From Candidatus Gastranaerophilales bacterium (GTDB lineage Bacteria > Cyanobacteriota > Vampirovibrionia > Gastranaerophilales > Gastranaerophilaceae), in NCBI GenBank assembly GCA_944325005.1, contig CALUYO010000001.1, forward strand, positions 269,646 through 333,645: a stretch of 64,000 nt of DNA. The letters are read 5' to 3'. Both the position numbers and the translations under genes were made by a program. Shown one piece after another: positions 55,829-64,000 of this stretch; the stretch's first letter is position 1; each line of letters starts with the position of its first letter. The notes beneath the pieces are model-generated. The model did no database searches. It saw nothing but the letters and a program-made list of their open reading frames with translations, and was not told where the DNA came from.

Positions 55829-57052
55829 ATGACAATATATAATTATATAGCACTTAAGAATAATAAAGATATTGTTAAAGGTAAAGTTGATGCTGCTGAT
55901 CTTAGAGAGGCCCGTGAAAGTATCAGAAAACTTGGCTTTATTCCTACGAAGGTATATGAAGAAAAAAGTAAGGAAGATCAAAAGGAAGAAAGTAAAAAAA
56001 TAAAGGCAGGTAAGATAAAAAAACTTGGCTTGCAGGATCGCATGGACTTTACTTCAACTTTACAAATTCTATCTCAATCAGGTATTCCAATCATTGAATC
56101 TTTAATGTTTATTGAAAACGATGCTGCTAAACTTAAAGTAAGACTTGTTGCAAAAGAGTTGCGGCGTCAGATTATGGCAGGTGCTACTTTCGCGGATACA
56201 ATTGCAAAATATCCTGATCAATTTGGACAGGTATATATTGGTCTTGTAAAAGCCGGTGAAGATTCAGGTGAACTTGAAAAAACTTTACAGCGTTTATTGG
56301 AATTGCAGCAAAAGGAAGCAAATATCAGGGGTAAAGTTATTGGAACATTGATGTATCCTATGTTCGTAATCGTTCTTGCGATTATTATTGTACTTGTCAT
56401 GTTGATGTTCGTATTCCCTGTATTTAAAGAAATGTTTGACGGCATGGGAAAAGAACTTCCCTGGATTACGGCAACATTAATGAGTGCAGGTATTTTCTTA
56501 AAAACATACTGGTTTTTTGTACCGATTATTTTAGGTTCAATTTTCGGCTTCTGTACTTTTATTATGAAGTGGCAGCCAAGTAAAAGAAAAATTGATGAGT
56601 GGGTTTTGAAAGTTCCTCTTTTAACTGATCTAATTCAATTCTCAAATTTCGCAAACTTTATTGCGGTTATGCAGGTTGCTTATGACGCGGGTGTTCCGAT
56701 CATTGAATGTCTGTATCTTGCAAACGTTACATTGACAAATTATACTCTGAAAACAAAAATTGAAACTGCAACTTTAAAGGTTCAGCAGGGGCAGCACTTA
56801 TCAATTGCGTTGAGATCAACACGTGTAATGCCTAAAATGATTTTGTTTATGATTGCAACAGGTGAACAGTCAGGACGTTTAGGTGATATGTTGCTGCAGG
56901 CAACTTCATTTATTGATAAAAAACTTGATGGAATTATTGATACTATGACAAAAATGATTGAGCCGATAATGCTTATTGTAATCGGTAGTATTGTATTAAC
57001 ATTAGCTCTTGCGCTATACTTACCGCTGTTCAATTCTTACATGACAGATTAA
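55829..57052 (+). CDS. pilC: type IV pilus inner-membrane platform protein PilC
   Basis: The membrane protein on which PilB acts. 407 residues, two T2SSF domains (about 70-190 and 275-400) with the blocks FTSTLQILSQSGIPIIESL and FANFIAVMQVAYDAGVPIIECL, and three membrane regions (about 170-200, 215-245, 375-400). The short N-terminal domain YNYIALKNNKDIVKGKVDA is typical. Last core pil gene of the cluster. Confidence 0.95.
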   Translation: MTIYNYIALKNNKDIVKGKVDAADLREARESIRKLGFIPTKVYEEKSKEDQKEESKKIKAGKIKKLGLQDRMDFTSTLQILSQSGIPIIESLMFIENDAAKLKVRLVAKELRRQIMAGATFADTIAKYPDQFGQVYIGLVKAGEDSGELEKTLQRLLELQQKEANIRGKVIGTLMYPMFVIVLAIIIVLVMLMFVFPVFKEMFDGMGKELPWITATLMSAGIFLKTYWFFVPIILGSIFGFCTFIMKWQPSKRKIDEWVLKVPLLTDLIQFSNFANFIAVMQVAYDAGVPIIECLYLANVTLTNYTLKTKIETATLKVQQGQHLSIALRSTRVMPKMILFMIATGEQSGRLGDMLLQATSFIDKKLDGIIDTMTKMIEPIMLIVIGSIVLTLALALYLPLFNSYMTD

Positions 57053-57067
57053 TAAGGATTTTCCAAA

Positions 57068-57880
57068 ATGCAAAAAACTTATATAATAACAGGTGCAACA
57101 TCGGGTATAGGGAAATCTTTACTTGAGGTTTTTGTAAAAGGTAATATTGTTTTTGCAGGTTATCGCAATGAAAAATATGCTGAAAAATTAGAACAAACAG
57201 GTGCAATTCCTTTTTATATTGATATGGAAAAAAAGGATACCATAGCTCAGGCTGCTGCATTCATAAAATCAAAAACAGAAAAAATTGATACACTTATAAA
57301 TGTTGCCGGATGCGTTGTTGCTGGAGTTATGGAAAAACTTCCGGTAGATAATATCAGAAAACAATTTGAGGTAAATACTTTCTCTCATCTGGATTTTACT
57401 CAAAGACTTCTGCCTTTGCTTAATGATGCTAAAGTTATTAATATAAGTTCTATGGCAAGTTTTGGAATTTTCCCTTTTGTTGCGCCTTATTGTGCATCTA
57501 AAAGAGCGCTTGATATTTTATTTAACGCTATGGCAGTTGAAAGCGGTTTAAAGGTTGTATCGGTAAAACCCGGAGTAATTGCCACGCCTTTATGGGATAA
57601 ATCTATTGAACTTAATAAAGATGCAATCAGTAATTGCCGGGATTATGATAAAGAAATGAAATATATGGTTGCAAATGCCCGTAAAAATGGTAAAGAAGGT
57701 TTAAGTGTTAATAGAGTCGCCAATTTGATTGTAAAAATTGATGGCATGAAAAATCCTAAACCTTCATATACTATCGGCTTTGATGCAAAAATAGCAGAGA
57801 TAGTTTCAAAGTTGCCGCAAAGTTGTATAAATAAAATAGTAAAACAGGGCATAAAATCTAAGATTTCTTCCGTAAAATAA
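57068..57880 (+). CDS. short-chain dehydrogenase/reductase
   Basis: 270 residues: TGATSGIGKSLLEVF nucleotide loop, NVAGCVVAG, the catalytic Ser in ISSMASFG, and YCASKRALD with the Tyr-x-x-x-Lys pair. The C-terminus is longer than in FabG and resembles SDRs acting on steroids or lipids, though the substrate cannot be read. AAGGA precedes the start, 15 bases after pilC. The 3' end overlaps a small HTH-like gene on the other strand. Confidence 0.85.
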   Translation: MQKTYIITGATSGIGKSLLEVFVKGNIVFAGYRNEKYAEKLEQTGAIPFYIDMEKKDTIAQAAAFIKSKTEKIDTLINVAGCVVAGVMEKLPVDNIRKQFEVNTFSHLDFTQRLLPLLNDAKVINISSMASFGIFPFVAPYCASKRALDILFNAMAVESGLKVVSVKPGVIATPLWDKSIELNKDAISNCRDYDKEMKYMVANARKNGKEGLSVNRVANLIVKIDGMKNPKPSYTIGFDAKIAEIVSKLPQSCINKIVKQGIKSKISSVK

Positions 57881-58061
57881 GTTCGTAATCTAAAATATCT
57901 GCAATTTCGGCAAGTTCTGTAACGCGGAAGGTTTTGTTTCTTAACTTGTTGCTCAGGTTGTTGTTGCTATCGTGTTTTCCGTATTTTTCATTAACAAGTT
58001 CTTTTACCCTTTTTACGGTAAGTCCTTCCATGGCTGCAAGATATTTAATCTGTAGTGTCAA
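57858..58061 (-). CDS. small helix-turn-helix-like protein
   Basis: 67 residues, all helical: IKYLAAMEGLTVKRVKELV and NLSNKLRNKTFRVTELAEIADIL look like an XRE/Cro-type fold found in phage and plasmid regulators. It opens with TTG and has no proper SD. Just upstream lies the tail of a prepilin gene on the opposite strand, so its 5' end or promoter may have been lost in the same rearrangement. Coding is likely; function is a guess. Confidence 0.5.
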   Translation of the reverse strand: MTLQIKYLAAMEGLTVKRVKELVNEKYGKHDSNNNLSNKLRNKTFRVTELAEIADILDYELILRKKS

Positions 58062-58064
58062 TTT

Positions 58065-58137
58065 CTCTGTTTCCGGCTCGGAATGGCATGGGTGTTTTGG
58101 AAAAATTCTTAATGATAATTGGGAAATGACTTATTAG
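58065..58137 (+). pseudogene. 3' remnant of a prepilin-like gene
   Basis: The last 24 codons read FSVSGSEWHGCFGKILNDNWEMTY and a TAG. They match, in DNA and protein, the last codons of prepilin locus 4 (FWGCFGKLLNDNWEMTY). Nothing upstream encodes a prepilin, so this is a tail fragment. Confidence 0.7.
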
Positions 58138-58203
58138 TTTCACCCGTTTAGTGATTACAAAAAATATTATTCATGCTAAAGTGATAACAAAGAGGTAGTA
58201 TTT

Positions 58204-59508
58204 ATGAAAATAGCTTTGTTAAATCACGGATGTGCAAAAAATCTGGTTGATAGTGAATTAATGCTCGGGCTTCTTGCTCAAAACGGGCATCAGGTTACTC
58301 TTGATGAAAAGGACGCAGATATTGTTGTAATAAATACCTGTTCATTTATCCATGATGCAGAAAAAGAATCTGTTCAATCAATACTGCAGCTTGTTCATGA
58401 CGGTAAGAAAGTTATTGTTACAGGCTGTTTACCTCAAAAATATAAAGGTGAGTTGAAAAAAGCGATCCCGGAAATTTCAGGTATGATTGGAACTTCTGAT
58501 ATAAAAGAGATTGTTGAAGTTGTTGAACGTGTCGCCGGTGATAAAAAATATGTTGAGCATGTATCTGAAAAACCTGAATATATTTATCCGGAGAATATAG
58601 AAAGACAACAGATTACTGTTGGAGCCAGCTCTTATATTAAAATAGCTGACGGTTGCAATTATCATTGCGGCTATTGCATAATCCCACAACTTCGCGGAGA
58701 ATATCATTCAAGAACTATAGAAAATATTGTAGAAGAGGCAAAAGAACTTGTAGATAAAGGTGTTACTGAAATTGTGTTAATTGCGCAGGATACCACAAGT
58801 TACGGTATTGATTTGTATGGAAAACAAGCCTTGCCAAGACTTCTTGAAGAACTGAACAGAATTGAAGGTCTTGGTTGGATAAGGATAATGTATGCTTATC
58901 CGTCTCAGATGTCTGATGAATTAATTGATTCCATTGCAAAACTTGATAAGGTTGCAAAATATATTGATCTCCCGTTGCAGCACTGTAATGCAGAAATTCT
59001 AAAAGCTATGCGCAGACCTGTTATGGATTATGAGGCTCTTATTAAAAAAATAAGAGAAAAAATTCCTGATGTTGCAATAAGAACTGCATTCATTGTCGGT
59101 TACCCTGGAGAAACTGATGAACAATTTAATGAATTGTATGAGTTTGTAAAGCGTGTAAGATTTGAAAAAATGGGAGTTTTTGAATATTCAAGAGAAAAAA
59201 ATACTGTTTCTTATTCTATGACAGAACAGGTACCGGCAAAAATTAAGAAGCAAAGGCATAAAAAATTAATGACATTACAGCAAAAAATTTCAAAAGAAAT
59301 TAATGAAAGTTATATAGGCAAAATAATTCCATGTATAGTGGAAGGCTATACAGATGAAGGAGTTGTTCTAATGCGTTCTGAGCATGATGCTCCGGAAATA
59401 GACGGTATGGTTTATGCCTCTTCAAAAAAGACTGTTGTTCCGGGAGATATTGAAAATGTGTTGATTGAACGTGCCGATGAATATGATTTATTCGGGATTT
59501 TACAATAA
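58204..59508 (+). CDS. rimO: ribosomal protein S12 methylthiotransferase RimO
   Basis: Adds a methylthio group to Asp88 of ribosomal protein S12. 434 residues: an N-terminal UPF0004 domain with cluster cysteines Cys10, Cys46 and Cys75, a radical SAM domain with Cys150-Cys154-Cys157 (CNYHCGYC), and a C-terminal TRAM domain. The opening CAKNLVDSELM separates RimO from MiaB. AGAGGTAG precedes the start. It stands alone between the prepilin remnant and the flippase. Confidence 0.95.
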   Translation: MKIALLNHGCAKNLVDSELMLGLLAQNGHQVTLDEKDADIVVINTCSFIHDAEKESVQSILQLVHDGKKVIVTGCLPQKYKGELKKAIPEISGMIGTSDIKEIVEVVERVAGDKKYVEHVSEKPEYIYPENIERQQITVGASSYIKIADGCNYHCGYCIIPQLRGEYHSRTIENIVEEAKELVDKGVTEIVLIAQDTTSYGIDLYGKQALPRLLEELNRIEGLGWIRIMYAYPSQMSDELIDSIAKLDKVAKYIDLPLQHCNAEILKAMRRPVMDYEALIKKIREKIPDVAIRTAFIVGYPGETDEQFNELYEFVKRVRFEKMGVFEYSREKNTVSYSMTEQVPAKIKKQRHKKLMTLQQKISKEINESYIGKIIPCIVEGYTDEGVVLMRSEHDAPEIDGMVYASSKKTVVPGDIENVLIERADEYDLFGILQ

Positions 59509-59547
59509 TTAACTATTATAGTATAATTATTTATCATAGGAATTGCA

Positions 59548-61002
59548 ATGGAATTTATAGAAAACAGAGAAGTCGAAAAAGAACAACTCAAGGCTATTTT
59601 CAGAGACATGGTAAAATATTCGCCGTCTAAAATTATCGGCATGCTCGGTAACGCAATTATTGTTCCTGTTTACACAAGTCTGCTTTCTCCAGAACAATAC
59701 GGCCTTTATTCTTTGTCAATTGCTTTATTATCGTTCCTGTGTATTATATTTTCTGATTGGGTCGGGCTTTCCGGATTAAGGTTTTTTAAGCATCACCAGA
59801 TGACTCAGGATATGCCGAAATATTTGACAACTCTTGTTACAATACTTATATCTAACGTCTTTTTGATGTTTATTGTAGCATTTGTTTTCAGGCATAATTT
59901 TTATTCTTTCTTTAATATTCCCGTAAAATATTTTTTTGCTATTCTGGTGCTTATAATTCCTGTTGCAATCAGAGCCCTGCTGTTCCAGCTTTTGCGAGCC
60001 CAGCTTAAATCTATGTCATTTACTTTATCAACTATAATAAATCAGTTTTTAACCATTTTATTATCTGTATTTTTTATAAAATTTTTCCATTTGGGAGCTA
60101 TGGCCTTGCTGTTGGGTATGGGCGTTTCAATTTCATTAATTGATTTACTTTTGATATATCAGAGCAACATATTATCGTGGTTTAAACTGCAAAAAATAGA
60201 ATGGCATTCAGTTTTACCTATTTTTAAGTACGGAATTCCTATCGCTGCTACTTCTTTAAGTGCATGGATAATTAATCAAAGTAATAAATTTATTATGAAC
60301 AGCATTCATGGTTTCTCTCAGGTAGGAATTGTAGGGGTTGCTTACGGTTTAACTTTACCTCTATTGATGACAATATTTTCAATTATAACAGTTGCAGCAA
60401 TTCCCAGAATTATAAATATGTATGAAGAACGAATAGATGTCAGACCTTTAATTTCAAGATTTACCGGTTATTATGTCTTGATTGCACTTCCGGTTATTAT
60501 AGTTATTTCATTATATGCATCAGATTATGTGAGTATGCTTTCTTCAAATGACAAATTTATGGATGCTTTTAAATTGATTCCGTATTTTGCATTTGGAACA
60601 TTTTTTATGGCATTGACGGATTATACTACATTGCAGTACCATCTTGCTAATAAAACTTATATTGAGTTTATAATAAAGTTGACTTCCGGAATCGCAAATG
60701 TAGTATTAAATATTTTGCTTATTCCTAAAATGGGGCTTATAGGTGTTGGTATTGCTACACTCGGAGCTAATTTTTTGTATTTTCTATTGAGCGTAATTAT
60801 AGTTTTGCCGGGATTAAGATTAATTTTTCCAAAGCTTATAATTTCAAGAATGCTTTTATCCTTTATTCCTTTTGCCGTTTTTTATTTTGTTTTTTGTAAA
60901 TATATTAATCTTCCTTCATTATTTGAAATGCTGTTTTTAATGTTTGTATTTTATATTTGTTACTGGGGGCTGGCAACAACTATTCTGAAACGTTCAGAGT
61001 AA
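59548..61002 (+). CDS. polysaccharide flippase (MATE/Wzx-like)
   Basis: 484 residues with about 12-14 membrane segments. IIGMLGNAIIVPVYTSLLSPEQYGLYSLSIALLSF at the start is typical of the Wzx/RfbX family, which flips lipid-linked oligosaccharides to the periplasmic side. The first 30 residues are charged and cytoplasmic. AGGAA precedes the start. No glycosyltransferase cluster adjoins, so its substrate (O-antigen, capsule or pilus glycan) is open. Confidence 0.85.
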   Translation: MEFIENREVEKEQLKAIFRDMVKYSPSKIIGMLGNAIIVPVYTSLLSPEQYGLYSLSIALLSFLCIIFSDWVGLSGLRFFKHHQMTQDMPKYLTTLVTILISNVFLMFIVAFVFRHNFYSFFNIPVKYFFAILVLIIPVAIRALLFQLLRAQLKSMSFTLSTIINQFLTILLSVFFIKFFHLGAMALLLGMGVSISLIDLLLIYQSNILSWFKLQKIEWHSVLPIFKYGIPIAATSLSAWIINQSNKFIMNSIHGFSQVGIVGVAYGLTLPLLMTIFSIITVAAIPRIINMYEERIDVRPLISRFTGYYVLIALPVIIVISLYASDYVSMLSSNDKFMDAFKLIPYFAFGTFFMALTDYTTLQYHLANKTYIEFIIKLTSGIANVVLNILLIPKMGLIGVGIATLGANFLYFLLSVIIVLPGLRLIFPKLIISRMLLSFIPFAVFYFVFCKYINLPSLFEMLFLMFVFYICYWGLATTILKRSE

Positions 61003-61199
61003 TGAATTTTGTTGAATTTACATTTATTAATAAATTAGCAAGAATAAAAATTTTTGATTTTTATAATCAAGTCTGTGATTTATAAAATTTTATTAACTAT
61101 TTGTAATAATAAATAGAAAAACAAATATGCTCTTGATAAAATTGTAACACTGGACGAAATAAATCTAAAATGATATGAAAACTGAAAGGGAAAAATAAT

Positions 61200-64000
61200 A
61201 TGATTAGGGTTAAAGCTGGAAAAAGAAAAGTTGTCGCTTCGGCATTAACGTTTTGTTTCTTTTTACAACAGTCATTCTGTTTGCAGGTGATGGCGACCAA
61301 TATTTCCGGAGTTCAAGGTAATAACGGTGTATTTAATATAGACCCTACAGCCATTAATGGTGATATAGGTTTCAGAAAATATCAGGATTTTAATTTAAGT
61401 GCAGGAGATGTCGCAAATTTGATGTTTTACCTGAAATCAAAAAATCAGGATATTTCTACATTCGTAAATCTTGTTGACAATCAGATTAATATACAGGGAA
61501 TTTTAAATTCGGTTAATAAAAATGGGGATTTTACAAACGGAAATGTTGTGTTTGTATCTCCAAATGGTATGGTTGTTGGTTCCAGCGGTGTTTTAAATGT
61601 CGGTTCGTTATCCGTTATGACACCTGACAGTGAGGCTTATGAGAAATACAAAAGTGATTTATCACGGCCATCTTTGATTAAGGATTATGAAACCCGATTA
61701 AGTGAACCGGGTACCGGTACAGTTCAGATAGATGGGAAAGTTCTTGCCCGTAACGCTGTTGATATAAATGCTGCAAATGTAAATATTACTGGTAATGCGC
61801 TTGTGATGGCCGGAGTTAACGATGCTACAAAAATTTTAACAAACAGTCAGGCTGAAACTCTATTTACAAAACTTGTTAACACAGATAATTTAAATACTGC
61901 AAATGAATTTGTGAATGATAACGGCAGCATAATAATTAAATCATACGGAGCTGACGGTGGAACTGCTATCGCAGGTACAATGAAAAATTTTAGTAAAGGT
62001 AATACTGAAATTACAAACTCCGGTTCTAAAGGAATTAATATTTCAGGAACTATTAGTAATGGTAACGGAAATACTTTACTCGTAAATTCTGATGGAGCTG
62101 TTAATGTTTCGGGTTCTGTGATAAACCAGAATGGAGAATTGTCTGTAGATAGTACAGGAACTGGTGTTTTAATTGCTTCTACAGGTTTGTTGAACAATAA
62201 AAACGGAGAGCTTATTGTTACAAACTCAGGTGCTGAAGGTGTTCAGGTTGATGGTAATATAAAAAATACGCAAGGAAATACAACTGTTACAAATACCGGA
62301 ACAAACGGAATTAATATATCCAGCGGAGCTTTGATTTCTGATGATACACATTCAGTTAATTTAACTAATTCAGGTGCCAAAGGTATTAATGTTTCAGGAA
62401 ATGTTAATGCTAATACTATTAATATTAATAACCAGAATTCAAATGTTGTAATTGGTGCTGCAACAGGTAAAGATTATTTAACATCATCCGGTGATACCAA
62501 TATAAATATAAATAACGGAAGTTTGTTAAATTACGGTACTAAGGCTAATTTAATTAAAACCGGTAAAAATTTAACTATAGATGTTAAAGACGGCACAATA
62601 GGATTAGGAGCAGGGAATTGCACAGATGGCTCATGTACAGGAGTTGCTCCAAACTCAAGAGATTTTAATAAATCTGTTAATGTAAATGTTGCCGGCAAGA
62701 TTAATGCAACAACCACCGATACAAAATCTTCAGGTAATAATTATGTAATTAATATGGCCAGTCGCGGTTCAGATATGAATATTGATAGAATTAAAGCTGA
62801 CGGCAGAGTTATATTAATATCGGATTATGACGACAGCGGTAAATCGGGTTCACTATTAAATGCATCATCTGATTCCTCAAAGGCTAATGTTGAAGGAACT
62901 CATATTTCGTTAATTTCAAGTGATAAAATTGGTACTTCCTCAAATAAATTAACGTTTAATCAGACTGATAAAAACGGTGCTATGGATGTACTTGCTATAA
63001 ATGATATTAATATTAAAGGTCTGGATGATAAATATACACAGACAAATGTTTGTACAATGATTTCCCGTGAGGGCAGTATTAATGCAGAATTCTCAGGTAA
63101 TACAAATATTCGGGAAATTACAGCTGATAAAAATATTAAGGTTGTAACAAGAGGTGCACAGTTAAATATTGAAAATCTGGGCTCTGTTCCATACACTCCT
63201 CAAGATTATTATGGTCCTAATGGTGATATAATACCTGAATCTGTTGATTTAACTGCTTTGGATATTAATAAGGGAACGAGGGTTGATCCGTTATTGGCGG
63301 ATTCTCAGCTAACTGTTGTAAACGGTCGATTGCAGGACAATGGTTCTTTAACTCTTACTGCTGATAATGTTTATGTTGATGGTAAACATATTTCACAAGG
63401 AAAAGATGGTTTCTTTACTGAAGCAGATAATAAAACTAATCCAATTGAAGGAAATAATATAGAAATTACTGCAAAACCTGTCAGGCCTGAAGATGTTACT
63501 GCTATTGGCCGTGATGAAGATGAAAGAAATTATTATTACGATAATGGTGACAGTGATTCAGACAGTGATAGTGATACCGATACAGATCTTGACACGGATA
63601 CGGATACCGATGTTGACAGTGATACAGATACTGACGCTGATACGGACACCGACCTTGACATGGACACCGATACCGATGCAGATAGTGATACCGATGTAGA
63701 TACGGATACAGATGTTGATACAGACACCGATACCGATGTAGATACGGATACGGATGTTGATACAGACACCGATACCGATGTAGATACGGATACGGATGTT
63801 GACACAGATACTGATACTGATACCGATACAGATCTTGACACAGACACCGATACCGATGTAGATACGGATACGGATGTTGACACAGATACTGATACTGATA
63901 CCGATACAGATCTTGACACAGATACCGATACCGATGTAGATACGGATACGGATGTTGATACAGACACCGATACCGATGTAGATACGGATACGGATGTTGA
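61200..64000 (+). CDS. giant two-partner-secretion adhesin, 5' part (3' end beyond window)
   Basis: An open frame of at least 933 codons that runs off the window. It starts at ATG 61200 after GAAAGGG. A long signal sequence (about 1-32) leads into a TPS/haemagglutination domain: GVFNIDPTAINGDIGF, then NGNVVFVSPNGMVVGSSGVL, the signature of filamentous adhesins exported by an outer-membrane TpsB pore. A beta-helix region of short repeats (GINISG, GINVSG, NSGAKG) fills about 210-430. From about residue 780 it becomes an Asp/Ser, then Asp/Thr repeat. The partner TpsB is not in view. It is likely a surface attachment protein. Confidence 0.88.
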   Translation, partial: MIRVKAGKRKVVASALTFCFFLQQSFCLQVMATNISGVQGNNGVFNIDPTAINGDIGFRKYQDFNLSAGDVANLMFYLKSKNQDISTFVNLVDNQINIQGILNSVNKNGDFTNGNVVFVSPNGMVVGSSGVLNVGSLSVMTPDSEAYEKYKSDLSRPSLIKDYETRLSEPGTGTVQIDGKVLARNAVDINAANVNITGNALVMAGVNDATKILTNSQAETLFTKLVNTDNLNTANEFVNDNGSIIIKSYGADGGTAIAGTMKNFSKGNTEITNSGSKGINISGTISNGNGNTLLVNSDGAVNVSGSVINQNGELSVDSTGTGVLIASTGLLNNKNGELIVTNSGAEGVQVDGNIKNTQGNTTVTNTGTNGINISSGALISDDTHSVNLTNSGAKGINVSGNVNANTININNQNSNVVIGAATGKDYLTSSGDTNININNGSLLNYGTKANLIKTGKNLTIDVKDGTIGLGAGNCTDGSCTGVAPNSRDFNKSVNVNVAGKINATTTDTKSSGNNYVINMASRGSDMNIDRIKADGRVILISDYDDSGKSGSLLNASSDSSKANVEGTHISLISSDKIGTSSNKLTFNQTDKNGAMDVLAINDINIKGLDDKYTQTNVCTMISREGSINAEFSGNTNIREITADKNIKVVTRGAQLNIENLGSVPYTPQDYYGPNGDIIPESVDLTALDINKGTRVDPLLADSQLTVVNGRLQDNGSLTLTADNVYVDGKHISQGKDGFFTEADNKTNPIEGNNIEITAKPVRPEDVTAIGRDEDERNYYYDNGDSDSDSDSDTDTDLDTDTDTDVDSDTDTDADTDTDLDMDTDTDADSDTDVDTDTDVDTDTDTDVDTDTDVDTDTDTDVDTDTDVDTDTDTDTDTDLDTDTDTDVDTDTDVDTDTDTDTDTDLDTDTDTDVDTDTDVDTDTDTDVDTDTDV
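63547..64000 (+). repeat. acidic DxD-coding tandem repeat in the adhesin
   Basis: From 63547 to the window edge every second residue is Asp. From about 63715 the DNA settles into 42-base units (14 codons, VDTDTDTDVDTDTD) and a longer variant with TDLD. Several units are identical in DNA, so copy number can change by recombination without breaking the frame. Confidence 0.9.

Noticed and set aside
61003..61199. Gene or clear terminator between the flippase and the adhesin
   Set aside because: AT-rich with only weak hairpins and no open frame with an SD; nothing supportable.
63536..63967. Open frame of Ser/Val repeats on the minus strand
   Set aside because: It is the antisense shadow of the DxD repeat of the adhesin.

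Overview
The window is AT-rich, gene-dense and almost certainly from a diderm bacterium: it carries an outer-membrane secretin with type IV pilus assembly genes, a glycosyltransferase-9 of the heptosyltransferase type, a KdsC-like phosphatase and a large two-partner-secretion adhesin. Many prepilin-like proteins with the N-terminal signature FTLAEVLITLGIIG, MinCDE, AdhE and a strongly AT-biased genome fit gut Vampirovibrionia (Melainabacteria, order Gastranaerophilales). That placement is an inference from gene style, not a phylogeny. TGA is used as a normal stop (nadA, comF, tcdA), so the code looks standard.

Layout. 1-8.4 kb: rlmB (partial), nadA, a PilM/PilN-like fusion plus PilO-like gene, a radical SAM enzyme, comF, a prepilin-like gene and a histidine kinase. 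8.4-11.7 kb: KdsC-like phosphatase, TPR protein, aspartokinase. 11.7-25.3 kb: small proteins with structured leaders, a rhodanese, three prepilin-like loci, adhE with a Rex-type operator, tRNA-Cys, tRNA-Val, the glycine-cleavage genes gcvT-gcvH-gcvPA and a dnaJ-type chaperone. 25.4-34.8 kb: the S10/spc ribosomal operon on the minus strand from rpsJ to rplR, where it ends at a strong terminator instead of continuing to rpsE-secY; it contains palindromic tandem repeats fused to the stop codons of rpsN and rpsH. 34.9-49.9 kb: HAD phosphatase, two prepilin-like loci, minCDE, a lytic transglycosylase, a Nudix regulator, secG, tcdA, an SDR, an HD hydrolase, GT9, comM, a split chromate transporter, atpC-atpD. 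50-64 kb: a uridine-kinase-like gene, the pilP-pilQ-pilB-pilC cluster under one strong promoter, an SDR, rimO, a polysaccharide flippase, and the 5' 2.8 kb of a giant adhesin running into a DxD repeat.

Main discovery. Five prepilin-like genes each have a run of 10 or 11 G (or C on the coding strand) a few codons after a well-formed ribosome binding site and start codon, upstream of the prepilin signature. In every case 11 bases put the start in frame with the prepilin and 10 bases put it out of frame. One locus has 11 (ON); four have 10 (OFF). This is the signature of slipped-strand phase variation of a multi-gene surface or pseudopilin repertoire. The G strand is always the + strand, whichever way the gene points, and the flanking module can be aligned in both orientations. 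Two of the loci (6955 and 23568) also have an internal -10 box exactly six bases before an in-frame ATG, which would give a second, leaderless start that bypasses the switch. Two 3' prepilin remnants lie elsewhere. With the pilM-Q machinery in the same window, this looks like a phase-variable pilin system. I do not know of a description of it, but I could not search.

A second theme is leaderless transcription: several genes have TATAAT or TAGTAT exactly six bases before the start codon and no Shine-Dalgarno sequence.
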